Origin: Thermus caldifontis
Lineage (GTDB): Bacteria; Deinococcota; Deinococci; Deinococcales; Thermaceae
Direction: 5' to 3'
Length of the DNA stretch: 64,000 nt
Assembly: GCF_003336745.1 (NCBI RefSeq)
Contig: NZ_QGMX01000003.1
Span: 183,645 to 247,644, forward strand
The translations under genes and the position numbers were made by a program. The notes under the pieces were generated by a model that worked only from the letters and a program-made list of their open reading frames with translations, made no database searches and was not told the origin of the DNA. Below, one piece after another: positions 1 through 8,132 of this stretch; within the stretch, counting starts at the first letter, position 1; each line of letters starts with the position of its first letter.

Positions 1-764
1 CCCATGATGTGGTACCCGGCGTCCACGTAGACCACCTCCCCGGTGATGCCGCCCGAGAGGGGGGAGAGGAGGAATAGCCCCAGGTTCCCCACCTCCTCCT
101 GGGTGATGTTGCGCCTAAGGGGGGCCACCTGGGCCACCCGGTCGTACATCTTGGTGAAGCCTGGGATGCTCCTGGCGGCCACGGTGCGCACGGGTCCGGC
201 GGAGATGGCGTTCACCCGCACCCCCTTGGGGCCAAGCTCGTGGGCCAGGTAGCGGACGCTGGCTTCCAGGGCCGCCTTGGCGATGGCCATCACGTTGTAC
301 CGGGGCACCACCTTTTCGCTGGCGTAGTAGGTGAGGGTGACCAGGCTTCCCCCCTCCTTTAGGAGGGGTTCTGCCCGCTTTGCCACGGCCACCAGGGAGT
401 AGGCGGAGACCTCGAGGGCCAAGAGCCAGTCCTGGCGCCGGGTGTCCAGGTAGCGGCCCTCCATGGCCTCCCTTGGGGCGAAGGCGATGGCGTGGACCAG
501 GTAGTCCAGTTCCCCCCAGGTTTCCTTGATCCCAGCGAAAAGCTGGTCCAGCTCCTCGTCCCGGGTTACGTCCGCTTGGAAGGTGAGGGCCTTTAGGGGG
601 GCGGCCAGCCGCTCCACCTCCTCCTTAAGCCTTTCCCCTTGGTAGCTGAAGGCCAAGGCCGCCCCTGCCTGGTGGAGCTTTTCCGCGATGGCATAGCCCA
701 GGCTCCGCTGGTTGGTGACGCCCATGATGAGGGCCTTCTTGTCCGAAAGGTCCAGGGTGAGCAT
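1..764 (-). CDS. fabI: Enoyl-ACP reductase FabI (3' end cut by window edge)
   Basis: NAD(P)H-dependent enoyl-ACP reductase, the last step of each fatty-acid elongation cycle, cytosolic. The translation opens MLTLDLSDKKALIMGVTNQR, the usual FabI Rossmann start, and carries the Y-x6-K catalytic pair in RYNVMAIAKAALE. It reaches the family's C-terminal GYHIMG at the window edge, so about 254 codons are present and only a few residues are missing. The ATG at 764 is favoured because a perfect -10 box (TATAAT) ends 6 nt upstream, a leaderless arrangement. Being SDR-like without a SYY triad, FabI is much more likely than FabG. Confidence 0.93.
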   Translation of the reverse strand, partial: MLTLDLSDKKALIMGVTNQRSLGYAIAEKLHQAGAALAFSYQGERLKEEVERLAAPLKALTFQADVTRDEELDQLFAGIKETWGELDYLVHAIAFAPREAMEGRYLDTRRQDWLLALEVSAYSLVAVAKRAEPLLKEGGSLVTLTYYASEKVVPRYNVMAIAKAALEASVRYLAHELGPKGVRVNAISAGPVRTVAARSIPGFTKMYDRVAQVAPLRRNITQEEVGNLGLFLLSPLSGGITGEVVYVDAGYHIM

Positions 765-770
765 GGGGGG

Positions 771-776
771 ATTATA
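771..776 (-). promoter_or_regulatory. Leaderless -10 box of fabI
   Basis: TATAAT on the minus strand followed by six C residues and the fabI ATG. Transcription should begin at or next to the start codon. No good -35 was identified. Confidence 0.7.
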
Positions 777-805
777 CCCAAGGGAGCAAGGCTAAGGGAC
801 TAGGC

Positions 806-1246
806 TTACGAAGGGGGCCTTTGCCCTTCTGCCTTTTGCAGAAGCACGAACCAGGCCTCTTTCAGGGAGAGCACCCATACCCCCCGGACTTTACGCCCCA
901 TAAGGGGGCCGAAATGTTTGCGGTCACCGGTGACCAGGAGGTCGGCCTTGGCCGCCCAGGCCGCGGCAAGGACAGGGGCGTCTTTGGGAGGTAAGCCCTG
1001 CCTGAGGGCCTGGTGGACTAGCCGGGCTGGGGCCTCGGGGACCAGGACTACCCCTAGGAAAAGTTCCTCAAAAAGAGGCCAGGTCTCGGGCCGTTTAAGG
1101 AGTAGGTTGCGCCTCGCCTCCTCCAGAGCGTGGGGAGAGGTTAGGAGCTGGGCTTCCGCCCGTTTGGCCAGGGGGAAGAGGCTTCGGGCTCTCCCCTCCT
1201 GCCAAGCGGCGGCAAAGAGAACGTTGGCATCAAGGAAGAGGCGCAT
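806..1246 (-). CDS. PIN-domain toxin (VapC-type), pair 1
   Basis: Putative PIN-fold ribonuclease of a type II toxin-antitoxin pair, 146 aa from the ATG at 1246. Acidic residues expected for the metal site are present: D6 in the N-terminal LFLDAN, E42/E43, D89 in PPKDAP and D108 in TGDRKHF. The start overlaps the antitoxin stop as TGATG, so the two are translationally coupled. A TTG one codon upstream is possible but lies inside the antitoxin stop region. Target RNA cannot be inferred. Confidence 0.82.
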   Translation of the reverse strand: MRLFLDANVLFAAAWQEGRARSLFPLAKRAEAQLLTSPHALEEARRNLLLKRPETWPLFEELFLGVVLVPEAPARLVHQALRQGLPPKDAPVLAAAWAAKADLLVTGDRKHFGPLMGRKVRGVWVLSLKEAWFVLLQKAEGQRPPS

Positions 1247-1494
1247 CAACCCTCGCCCAGAACCTTAGCTAGGCGCTCTTTTTCCTCCAGGGTAAGGCGA
1301 TCCTCCTCCAGGAACTCCTGGATGCGGTTTTGGGAATAGATCTCTATGGGATAAACCCCGGCCGGCTTGAGCACGATGGTCCCTTCGGGGGAAAGTTCCA
1401 CTAGAAAATAGGCCTCGCCCTCGAGGCCCAAGGCCTTGAGGAAGCGCTTGGGGATGGAGATCTGCCCTTTGCGGCTAAGCTTTACCAGCTCCAT
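1246..1494 (-). CDS. AbrB/MazE-fold antitoxin, pair 1
   Basis: 82-aa protein with an N-terminal SpoVT/AbrB swapped-hairpin domain (LVKLSRKGQISIPKRF, about residues 3-18) and an acidic C-terminal helix expected to bind the PIN toxin encoded immediately downstream. Such antitoxins bind their own promoter. The ATG at 1494 has a -10-like TAAACT ending 6 nt upstream, suggesting leaderless transcription of the pair. Confidence 0.82.
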   Translation of the reverse strand: MELVKLSRKGQISIPKRFLKALGLEGEAYFLVELSPEGTIVLKPAGVYPIEIYSQNRIQEFLEEDRLTLEEKERLAKVLGEG

Positions 1495-1500
1495 GTACCC

Positions 1501-1506
1501 AGTTTA
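1501..1506 (-). promoter_or_regulatory. Leaderless -10 box of toxin-antitoxin pair 1
   Basis: TAAACT on the minus strand, 6 nt before the antitoxin ATG at 1494. No clear -35 seen. Confidence 0.5.
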
Positions 1507-1588
1507 CCCGATATTCCAAAAGCTTGGTTTCCTGGTTTTTGGCAAGTTACACGGTGGGATCCAGACCCGTTAGTGCCGGCCGGTAGGG

Positions 1589-1861
1589 TCAGCCGGGATG
1601 GGAGGGCGAGGTTGGCCCGGCCTGGTACTTGGCCAGCCAGGCGTTGAGGGTGGCCGGGGATACCCCGCGGATGGCCTCCACCTTCCCGTTCCACTCCAGG
1701 ACCACCCCGGCGGTGGGGCTGCCCACCAGCTCGCTGATCTTCCTGGCCGCTTTGGGATCCTGCCGGGCGTTGACGAACTCAAAGGGGATGCCCTTTTGCA
1801 CCAGGAACATCTTCACGATCTCGCAGGGGCCACAGCCGGGGATGCCGTAAAGCCGCACCAT
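1589..1861 (-). CDS. Glutaredoxin-like thioredoxin-fold protein
   Basis: 90-aa thiol-disulfide oxidoreductase of the glutaredoxin/NrdH/ArsC-like superfamily. The N-terminal strand is followed by C10-G-P-C13, a thioredoxin-type active site in a glutaredoxin-length protein, and SPTAGVVLEWNGKV fits the strand after the cis-proline loop. It lies alone between two toxin-antitoxin pairs. Its start region overlaps the palindromic element that also serves the divergent antitoxin gene, so the two promoters may be co-regulated. Partner reductase and substrate are not evident; thioredoxin reductase is encoded 9 kb away. Confidence 0.8.
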   Translation of the reverse strand: MVRLYGIPGCGPCEIVKMFLVQKGIPFEFVNARQDPKAARKISELVGSPTAGVVLEWNGKVEAIRGVSPATLNAWLAKYQAGPTSPSHPG

Positions 1862-1866
1862 ACTCC

Positions 1867-1903
1867 CTCATGGTACCATGGCTTTCCTGGGTGGTACCAT
1901 GAG
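1867..1903. promoter_or_regulatory. Paired palindromic operator between glutaredoxin and VapBC pair 2
   Basis: CTCATGGTACCA (1867-1878) and TGGTACCATGAG (1892-1903) form a perfect 12-bp inverted repeat. Each arm also contains the palindrome TGGTACCA; the left copy extends to CATGGTACCATG. The two centres are 21 bp apart, two helical turns. TACCAT within each arm can act as a -10: 1895-1900 ends 6 nt before the antitoxin ATG (+), and 1875-1870 ends 8 nt before the glutaredoxin ATG (-). The natural ligand would be the AbrB-fold antitoxin encoded next to it. Confidence 0.65.
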
Positions 1904-1906
1904 AGC

Positions 1907-2182
1907 ATGGCGCAAGTGGCGGAAAAAACCCAGTTTGTGGTACTGGTGGGCTCTAAAGGCCGGGTGGTACTCCCGGCGGAGGTTCGGGAGGCCTTGGGGC
2001 TTAAGGAGGGGGACCCAATTCTCCTCCGCCGCCGCCAGGATGGCTCCTTCGAGCTGGTGAGCTTCCGCCAGGTAGCCCACCGGGCCCGCGGCCTCCTCAA
2101 AGGCCTGTCCCCAGGGGTGAGCCTGGTGGATGAGCTGATCCGGGAGCGGCGGGAGGAGGCCAGGAGGGAGGAGCTGGAGTGA
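1907..2182 (+). CDS. AbrB/MazE-fold antitoxin, pair 2
   Basis: 91-aa antitoxin from the ATG at 1907. The N-terminal SpoVT/AbrB motif is clear (FVVLVGSKGRVVLPAEVREA, then a GLKEGD turn), followed by a charged helical tail rich in R and E that should embrace the toxin. The stop overlaps the GTG of the PIN gene (GTGA). A longer in-frame reading from 1598 exists, but it crosses the glutaredoxin gene and the operator, so it is rejected. Likely autoregulated through the palindromes just upstream. Confidence 0.85.
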   Translation: MAQVAEKTQFVVLVGSKGRVVLPAEVREALGLKEGDPILLRRRQDGSFELVSFRQVAHRARGLLKGLSPGVSLVDELIRERREEARREELE

Positions 2183-2574
2183 AGGCAGTGCTGGATGCCT
2201 CGGCCTTGTTGGCCCTGATTTTGGATGAACCCGGAGCCCAACGGGTGGAGGAGGCCTTAGCCGGAGGGGCGGCCATCAGCGCCGTAAACCTTGGGGAGGT
2301 GCTTTCTAAAGTTGCGGAACGGGGGTGGGATCCCCAGGAGGTTCAGGAGCGGTTGAGGGGGGAAGGTATTCTAGAGGCCCTTAGGGTCTTCCCCTTCACC
2401 GAGGAGGATGCCCTTTGGGTGGCCCGTCTTCGTCCCCTCACCCGCCCCTTGGGGCTTTCCCTGGGGGATAGGGCCTGTCTGGCTTTGGCCCAGCGCCTGA
2501 GCCTGCCGGCCCTTACCGCCGACGTTAACTGGCGTGGTCTTTCCCTAGGGGTGGCCGTGGAGGTGGTGCGCTAG
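2179..2574 (+). CDS. PIN-domain toxin (VapC-type), pair 2
   Basis: 131-aa PIN-domain protein with GTG start overlapping the antitoxin stop by 4 nt. D6 in AVLDASALLAL, the acidic cluster around SLGDRACLALA and D in LPALTADVNW match the VapC catalytic acids. Putative endoribonuclease held inactive by the upstream antitoxin. It is not closely similar to the PIN protein at 806-1246, so the two modules look independently acquired rather than duplicated. Confidence 0.85.
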   Translation: MKAVLDASALLALILDEPGAQRVEEALAGGAAISAVNLGEVLSKVAERGWDPQEVQERLRGEGILEALRVFPFTEEDALWVARLRPLTRPLGLSLGDRACLALAQRLSLPALTADVNWRGLSLGVAVEVVR

Positions 2575-2579
2575 CTGGC

Positions 2580-2585
2580 TAGAAT
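2580..2585 (+). promoter_or_regulatory. Leaderless -10 box of zapE
   Basis: TAGAAT, 7 nt before the ATG at 2593. It overlaps an alternative in-frame ATG at 2584, which argues for 2593 as the true start. Confidence 0.5.
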
Positions 2586-2592
2586 GGAGGCC

Positions 2593-3564
2593 ATGCGCCT
2601 GGTGGACCGCCACCCCGAGGTGGATTTGGAAAGGCTCCTGCGAAGCTTTGCGCCCCCGCCCCGTTTTCAGTCTGCCACCTTTGCCACCTACCGGCCCGAT
2701 CCCCGCTATCCCTCTCAGACCCTGGCCAAGGAGCGCCTGCGACGATGGGTCAAGGACCGGCCTAAGGGCTTCTTCCGGTCCCGGCTTCCCGGGCCGCAAG
2801 GGCTCTACCTGGACGGGGGCTTTGGCGTGGGGAAGACCCACCTCCTGGTGGCGGCCTATTGGGAGGCCCCTCCTCCGAAGGCCTTCCTTACCTTTGAGGA
2901 GCTCACCTACACCCTGGGCCTGATGGGGCTAAGGGAGGGGGCCAGGCGTTTCGCTGGCTTGCGCTACCTCTTCCTGGACGAGTTTGAGCTGGACGACCCC
3001 GGCAACGCCCAGATGGTCACCCACTTCCTGGCCCTCACCATGGACAAGGGCCTAAGGGTGGCTACCACCTCCAATACCCCGCCCGGCGCCTTAGGGGAGG
3101 GGCGCTTCCACGCCGACCAGTTCCGGCACCAGATCCAAGGCCTGGCCCGGCGCTTCGCCGTGGAGCGCATCGAGGGGGAGGACTTCCGCCACCGCCATCC
3201 GGAGCGGTGGCCCGCCCTCCTTTCCGATGCCGAGCTCCTGGCCCTCTACCGGGAAGACCCTCGCCGTAAGACCCTGGACGACTTTCCCAGCCTTCTCGCC
3301 CACCTCTGCACCCTCCATCCCATCCGCTACCGCTATCTCCTAGAGGGGGTGGAGGTCCTCTACCTAAGGGGCCTCGAGGCCATCCCCGACCAGAACGATG
3401 CCCTCCGCTTCGTGCACTTCGTGGACCAGGTGTACAACCTTAAGGTGGCCTTGCGGGCCTCCGGTGCACCTCTAAAGGAGCTTTTCCCCGAAGATTACCG
3501 CCACGGGGCCTTCGCCAAGAAGTACGGGCGGGTCCTTTCCCGGTTGGCGGAGCTTTTGGGGTAG
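2593..3564 (+). CDS. zapE: AFG1/ZapE-family ATPase
   Basis: Cytosolic P-loop ATPase of the AFG1/ZapE family; the E. coli member acts at the Z-ring during division. 323 aa from ATG 2593. Walker A is GGFGVGKTH at about residues 75-83, Walker B is LFLDEFEL at about 126-133, and the family sequence TTSNTPPGAL follows as sensor region. Length and order fit the family. ATG 2584 would add three residues but lies in the putative -10 box. The role in Thermus is inferred from the family only. Confidence 0.85.
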   Translation: MRLVDRHPEVDLERLLRSFAPPPRFQSATFATYRPDPRYPSQTLAKERLRRWVKDRPKGFFRSRLPGPQGLYLDGGFGVGKTHLLVAAYWEAPPPKAFLTFEELTYTLGLMGLREGARRFAGLRYLFLDEFELDDPGNAQMVTHFLALTMDKGLRVATTSNTPPGALGEGRFHADQFRHQIQGLARRFAVERIEGEDFRHRHPERWPALLSDAELLALYREDPRRKTLDDFPSLLAHLCTLHPIRYRYLLEGVEVLYLRGLEAIPDQNDALRFVHFVDQVYNLKVALRASGAPLKELFPEDYRHGAFAKKYGRVLSRLAELLG

Positions 3565-3573
3565 CATGGGGGC

Positions 3574-3831
3574 ATGGACCTGGCAGAAAGGCTTGCTGAG
3601 ATGGCCCAGGCCCTATCCCAGGCCAGCGCTGCGGTGGGGATCCTCGAGGCCATAGAGGAAGTGTTGGACGATTACCAGGATGGGGAGCTTTCCCTGGAGG
3701 AGGCCATGGAGGAGATCCAGGGCCTGGTGGAGGAGTTCCAGGCGGTCCGGGCCCTTTCCGAGATGACCCCGGAGGAGCTGATGGCCCTGGCGGAGGAGGA
3801 AGAGGAGGAAGAAGGGGGCTTGCGGTCTTAA
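3574..3831 (+). CDS. Small acidic helical protein, unknown function
   Basis: 85-aa protein, not recognised. It is predicted to be almost all helix, strongly acidic, and ends in a run of eight glutamates ([11 protein letters not shown]). It sits 9 nt after zapE and its TAA overlaps the deoB ATG (TAATG), so it is co-translated with deoB. GC and codon use match the neighbours. It could be a regulatory or scaffold subunit; no motif points to catalysis. Confidence 0.6.
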   Translation: MDLAERLAEMAQALSQASAAVGILEAIEEVLDDYQDGELSLEEAMEEIQGLVEEFQAVRALSEMTPEELMALAEEEEEEEGGLRS

Positions 3832-4973
3832 TGAAGGTGACAGCCATCGTCCTGGACTCGGTGGGCCTGGGGTATCTGCCGGACGCCGCCCTTTTTGGGG
3901 ACGAGGGGGCGGATACCCTGGACCACACGGTGCTGAAGACCGGGGTGGAGCTTCCCCACCTGGCCGCTTTGGGCCTGGGATGGGTGAAGGGGGTCCACAC
4001 CCTGCCCCGGCCTGAGCCCCAAGGGGCCTTTGGCCGCATGCGGGAGGTGAACCCCGGCAAGGACACCACCACCGGGCACTGGGAGTTCGTGGGGGTGTAC
4101 CTGGAAAAGCCCTTCCGCACCTATCCTGAGGGTTTCCCCGAGGAGCTCCTTAGGGCTTGGGCCGAGGCCATCGGGGTAGGGGGGTGGCTTCTCAACCGTC
4201 CCTACTCCGGCACCGAGGCCATCCGGGACTACGGCGAGGCCCACCTCAGGACCGGCTTTCCCATCGTCTACACCTCGGCGGATAGCGTCTTCCAGGTGGC
4301 GGCCCACCTGGAGGTGGTTCCCCTGGAGGAGCTCTACCGCTTCTGCCAGGTGGCCCGGGAGATGCTTAAGGGGGAGCACCAGGTGGCCCGGGTGATTGCC
4401 CGGCCCTTCGCCGGGGAACCGGGGAACTTTTACCGGCGGGAGGATTTGCGGAAGGACTTTGCCCTGGAGCCTCCCCGGAATGTCCTGGACCTTCTTAAAG
4501 AGGGGGGCCTCGAGGTGGTGGGGGTGGGGAAGATCCCCGACATCTACGCCCATAGGGGCTTCACCCGGGAGGTGAAAACCCGGGATAACGCCGACGGTCT
4601 GGAGAAGACCCTAAGCCTTATGGAGGAGCCCTTTTCCGGCCTGGTCTTCACCAACCTGGTGGACTTTGACGCCAAGTACGGGCACCGGAGGAACCCCCAC
4701 GGCTACGCCCGGGCCCTTAAGGAGGTGGACGATTTCCTTCCCCGCCTCCTGGAAGCCCTGGGCCCTGAGGACCACCTCTTTTTGGTTTCCGACCACGGCA
4801 ACGACCCCACCTTCTTCGGCACCGACCACACCCGGGAGTATGGGATGCTCCTCTGGGTGGGTCCTGGGGTGAAGGGGGAGCTGGGTACCCGGGAGAGCTT
4901 CGCGGATCTGGGGGCCACCTGGGCTAGGCTTTTTGGCCTTACCTGGGAGGGCCCGGGAAAGAGTTTGCTATAG
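3831..4973 (+). CDS. deoB: Phosphopentomutase
   Basis: Interconverts (deoxy)ribose 1-phosphate and 5-phosphate in nucleoside salvage; cytosolic alkaline-phosphatase-superfamily enzyme needing Mn2+. 380 aa, the normal length. Metal and phosphate ligands are visible: D9 in VLDSVGLG, the catalytic Thr in KDTTTGHWE, and VSDHGNDP plus TDHTREY near the C-terminus. Its start overlaps the stop of the acidic small protein, and cdaA follows after 3 nt, so it is in an operon reaching toward fmt. Confidence 0.94.
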   Translation: MKVTAIVLDSVGLGYLPDAALFGDEGADTLDHTVLKTGVELPHLAALGLGWVKGVHTLPRPEPQGAFGRMREVNPGKDTTTGHWEFVGVYLEKPFRTYPEGFPEELLRAWAEAIGVGGWLLNRPYSGTEAIRDYGEAHLRTGFPIVYTSADSVFQVAAHLEVVPLEELYRFCQVAREMLKGEHQVARVIARPFAGEPGNFYRREDLRKDFALEPPRNVLDLLKEGGLEVVGVGKIPDIYAHRGFTREVKTRDNADGLEKTLSLMEEPFSGLVFTNLVDFDAKYGHRRNPHGYARALKEVDDFLPRLLEALGPEDHLFLVSDHGNDPTFFGTDHTREYGMLLWVGPGVKGELGTRESFADLGATWARLFGLTWEGPGKSLL

Positions 4974-4976
4974 GCC

Positions 4977-5690
4977 ATGCCCCTCACCTGGCGCGACCTC
5001 CTGGACATCCTCCTGGTAGCCATCCTCTTCTATTACCTTTGGCGCCTTATGGCGGGAACCCGGGCCCTGAACCTGGTGCGGGGGGTCTTGGTTTACTTGG
5101 CGGTTTGGTTTCTGGCCAGCCTTCTTGGGCTTTCCACCCTCTCCTGGCTTTTGGGGAACGCGGCCACCCTGGGGGCCTTTGCCCTGATCGTGGTCTTCCA
5201 GCCGGAACTCAGGGGGCTTTTGGAGCGCATCGGTCGGGCCCAGGGGCCCAGGGCCCCTTCCTTGGCCCTGGAGGAGCTCCTTTTGGGCCTAGCCCGGCTT
5301 TCGGAAAGGCGCTACGGGGCCATCCTGGCCCTGGAACGGCGCACGCCTTTGGGGGAGTATGCGGCCACAGGGGAGGTGTTGGAGGCCCGGCTTTCCGCGC
5401 GGTTGTTGCAAACGGTGTTTTATCCCGGGACCCCCTTGCACGACGGCGGGGCCATCCTGAGGGGGGATCGGCTTTTTGCCGCGGGGTGTGTCTTTCCCCT
5501 TTCCGAGGTCCGGATGGGCCTGGGCACCCGGCACCGGGCGGCCTTGGGGCTTTCCGAGGTTTCCGATGCCCTGGTGATCGTGGTGAGCGAGGAAACGGGG
5601 GCCATCAGGCTGGCCGAGGGGGGAAGGCTTTCCCCGCCCATGAGCCTCGAGGCCCTGAGGGAACGGCTCAAGGAGGTGCTCCGTGCGTGA
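4977..5690 (+). CDS. cdaA: Diadenylate cyclase CdaA (c-di-AMP synthase)
   Basis: Membrane-bound enzyme that makes c-di-AMP from two ATP. 237 aa: two to three transmembrane helices in residues 8-75, then a DAC domain with the DGA-type motif LHDGGAILRGD and the GTRHRAALG motif that holds ATP. Followed by the YbbR-domain regulator with an 8-nt overlap, the standard cdaA-cdaR pairing. c-di-AMP usually controls K+ and osmolyte transport. In many Firmicutes glmM follows; here def-fmt follows instead. Confidence 0.93.
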   Translation: MPLTWRDLLDILLVAILFYYLWRLMAGTRALNLVRGVLVYLAVWFLASLLGLSTLSWLLGNAATLGAFALIVVFQPELRGLLERIGRAQGPRAPSLALEELLLGLARLSERRYGAILALERRTPLGEYAATGEVLEARLSARLLQTVFYPGTPLHDGGAILRGDRLFAAGCVFPLSEVRMGLGTRHRAALGLSEVSDALVIVVSEETGAIRLAEGGRLSPPMSLEALRERLKEVLRA

Positions 5691-6501
5691 CTGGGCGGGC
5701 TTCCTCCTCGCCCTTTTGGCGGCCTCCGCCGTCTGGTACTCCCTAAGGGAGAGGGCTCCGGTGGTGGAGCGGGCGGTAAGCGTGCCCCTGCAGGTGGTGG
5801 GCCTGGGAGGGGAGCGCACCGCGGAGGGGGTACCCAAGGAGGTCCTGTTGCGCCTAAGGGGGCCAGCCCCCCTGGTGGAGGGGGCCAGGCTTCCCGTGTC
5901 CGCCTACCTGGACCTCTCCGGGGCCGAGGGGGCCTTTTCCCGGGAGGTGCGGGTGGCCGTGCCCCAGGGGGTGGAGGTCTTGGAGATCCGCCCCGCCCGG
6001 GTGGAGGGCCGGGTGGAGGCCATCCTCACCCGCACCCTCCCGGTGGAGGTCCTTTCCCAAGGTGCCTGGGTGGAAACCCAGCCCGCCTTCGTGGAGGCCA
6101 AGGGACCGAGGAGCCGGGTGGAGGAGGCGGTGGTGGCCCTGGGCCTGGACCTGGGAGGGGAGACGGTGGCCCTCACCGCCTTTGGCCCCCAGGGGCCCCT
6201 TCTTGGGGTGGAGCTTTCCCCGGCCCAGGTGCAGGTGGTGGGGCGGGAGGTTCCCCTTTTCCGCAAGGAGGTCCCCCTGGTCCTTAAGCCCCCGGCGGGC
6301 CTTAAGGTGCTGGACTACGCCCCCAGGACCGTGGAGGTGGTGGGGCCCAAGGAGGCCTTGGCGGATTTGCTTCAGGTGGAGGCCAGGCCCCAGGGGGGCT
6401 TTCGCCCTGGGGAGGTTTCCGGGCCGCTTCTCCTCACCCTGCCCCCGGGGGTGAGGGTTCTCGGGGAGGTTTTGGGAAAGGTGCGGCTTGCGCTAGAATA
6501 G
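5683..6501 (+). CDS. cdaR: YbbR-domain protein CdaR, regulator of CdaA
   Basis: 272 aa with one N-terminal membrane anchor (about residues 5-20) and an extracytoplasmic region of repeated YbbR modules rich in valine strands (for example RTVEVVGPKEAL). In other bacteria CdaR binds CdaA and modulates its activity. Start is GTG at 5683 inside the cdaA coding sequence, indicating coupling. The gene ends 5 nt before the def start, and its last codons contain TAGAAT, a possible internal -10. Confidence 0.88.
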   Translation: MRDWAGFLLALLAASAVWYSLRERAPVVERAVSVPLQVVGLGGERTAEGVPKEVLLRLRGPAPLVEGARLPVSAYLDLSGAEGAFSREVRVAVPQGVEVLEIRPARVEGRVEAILTRTLPVEVLSQGAWVETQPAFVEAKGPRSRVEEAVVALGLDLGGETVALTAFGPQGPLLGVELSPAQVQVVGREVPLFRKEVPLVLKPPAGLKVLDYAPRTVEVVGPKEALADLLQVEARPQGGFRPGEVSGPLLLTLPPGVRVLGEVLGKVRLALE

Positions 6502-6506
6502 GTAGG

Positions 6507-7082
6507 ATGATCTACCCCATCCGCCTTTACGGGGATCCAGTATTGCGCAAGAAAGCCCGGCCCGTTCAGGACTTTAAGGACCTCAAGAAGTTGGCCGAGG
6601 ACATGCTGGAGACCATGTTTGCGGCCCGGGGCGTGGGCCTGGCCGCACCCCAGATTGGGCTTTCTGAGCGCCTTTTCGTGGCGGTGGAGTACGCCGACGA
6701 GCCCGAGGGGGAGGAGAGGCCCCTAAGGGACCTGGTGCGCCGGGTCTATGTGGTGGCTAACCCCGTGATCACCCACCGGGAGGGCCGGATGGAGGGCCTG
6801 GAGGGTTGCCTTTCCCTCCCCGGCCTTTACGCCGAGGAGGTACCCCGGGCGGAGCGGATCCGGGTGGTCTTTCAGGACGAGGAGGGAAAGGAGCGCACCC
6901 TGGAGCTGGAAGGGTATATGGCCCGGGTCTTCCAGCACGAGGTGGACCACCTGGATGGCATCCTCTTCTTTGAACGCCTCCCTAAGGCCAAGCGGGAGGC
7001 CTTTTTGCAGGAGAACCGGGCGGAGCTGGCCCGGATGCAGAAGGAAGCCAGGGCCCTTTTGAAGGAGCTTTCCCAGGGATGA
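6507..7082 (+). CDS. def: Peptide deformylase
   Basis: Metalloenzyme removing the N-formyl group from nascent proteins at the ribosome. 191 aa with all three motifs: GVGLAAPQIG, EGCLSLPG (metal Cys) and QHEVDHLDG (two metal His, catalytic Glu). It is somewhat longer than E. coli Def, with an extra loop PEGEERPL before motif II. The stop overlaps the fmt start (ATGA), the classical def-fmt pair. TAGAAT at 6495-6500, 6 nt before the ATG, may give an additional leaderless transcript. Confidence 0.96.
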   Translation: MIYPIRLYGDPVLRKKARPVQDFKDLKKLAEDMLETMFAARGVGLAAPQIGLSERLFVAVEYADEPEGEERPLRDLVRRVYVVANPVITHREGRMEGLEGCLSLPGLYAEEVPRAERIRVVFQDEEGKERTLELEGYMARVFQHEVDHLDGILFFERLPKAKREAFLQENRAELARMQKEARALLKELSQG

Positions 7083-7993
7083 GGGTGGCCTTTTTCGGTA
7101 CGCCCGCCTGGGCGGTGCCGGTGCTGGACGCCTTAAACCGCCACCACCAGGTGGTGCTGGTGGTCACCCAGCCGGACAAGCCCAAGGGCCGGGGCCTGAA
7201 GCCCGCCCAGAGTCCGGTGGCGGAGTACGCCCTGGCCCATGGGCTTCCCCTTCTCAAGCCCCAGCGCCTCAAGGGGAATCTGGAGTTTTTGCAGGCCTTC
7301 CGCCAAGCGGCGCCGGAGGTGGCGGTGACGGCGGCCTATGGCAAGATCCTCCCCAAGGAGGTCCTCGAGGTTCCCCCCTATGGCTTTCTGAACCTCCACC
7401 CCTCCCTCCTTCCCAAGTACCGCGGCCCAGCCCCGGTGCCCTGGGCCCTGATCCAGGGAGAGAAGGAAACCGGGGTGGCCATCATGAAGACCGAGGAGGG
7501 CCTGGACACCGGCCCTCTTTACGCCCTTTGGCGCACGGAGATAGGCCCCGATGAGGATGCGGTGGCCCTTTCCGAGCGGCTTAGGGATAAGGGCATTGAG
7601 CTTCTCCTTTGGGTTTTGGAAAACCTTCCTCACCTCACCCCCACCCCCCAGGAGGGGGAGCCCTCCTATGCCCCCTTGCTCACCAAGGAGGAAGGGCGCA
7701 TCCGTTTTACGGATAGCGCCCAGGCCATCTACAACCGCCACCGGGGGGTGCAGCCCTGGCCGGGAAGCCACTTCTTCCATGGGGGCAAGCGGGTTAAGGT
7801 CCTAAGGATGCGCCCTGAGCCCGGTGTGGGGGAGCCTGGGGTGGTGGAGAGGGTGGAGCGGGAAGGGGTCGTGGTGGGTACCGGGGAGGGGCTCATCCGG
7901 CTTGTGGAGGTGCAGCCTGAGGGTAAACGCCCCATGCCCGCCGCCGACTGGGCGCGGGGGTATGGGGTAGGGCCAGGTACCCGGTTGGAATGA
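7079..7993 (+). CDS. fmt: Methionyl-tRNA formyltransferase
   Basis: Transfers a formyl group from 10-formyl-THF to initiator Met-tRNA. 304 aa. The N-terminal formyltransferase domain has FFGTPAWAVPVLDAL, the catalytic N-x-H in LNLHPSLLPKYRG and the D of GLDTGP; the C-terminal OB-like domain ends around LVEVQPEGKRPM. Last gene of the deoB-cdaA-cdaR-def-fmt string, with hairpin-forming sequence after the stop. Confidence 0.96.
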   Translation: MRVAFFGTPAWAVPVLDALNRHHQVVLVVTQPDKPKGRGLKPAQSPVAEYALAHGLPLLKPQRLKGNLEFLQAFRQAAPEVAVTAAYGKILPKEVLEVPPYGFLNLHPSLLPKYRGPAPVPWALIQGEKETGVAIMKTEEGLDTGPLYALWRTEIGPDEDAVALSERLRDKGIELLLWVLENLPHLTPTPQEGEPSYAPLLTKEEGRIRFTDSAQAIYNRHRGVQPWPGSHFFHGGKRVKVLRMRPEPGVGEPGVVERVEREGVVVGTGEGLIRLVEVQPEGKRPMPAADWARGYGVGPGTRLE

Positions 7994-8127
7994 GGGGTCC
8001 TGGCGAGGGCAGAGGGAGGGGTGCTGCCCACCCTCCGTGGCGGGGTGGCGTCATGCCCCTCATTCCTTAGGTACTCCCGCAGTAGGGCCTTTCCGGGGTC
8101 CCCACCCAGGCTTGGGCCTGGGTGGGG
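7989..8127. terminator. Hairpin-rich intergenic region after fmt
   Basis: Two features are visible. AATGAGGGG (7989-7997) pairs with CCCCTCATT (8056-8064). CCCCACCCAGG (8100-8110) pairs with CCTGGGTGGGG (8117-8127) around a 6-nt loop. No T-tract follows on either strand. The position between convergent genes suggests bidirectional termination. Confidence 0.45.
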
Positions 8128-8132
8128 TGACA

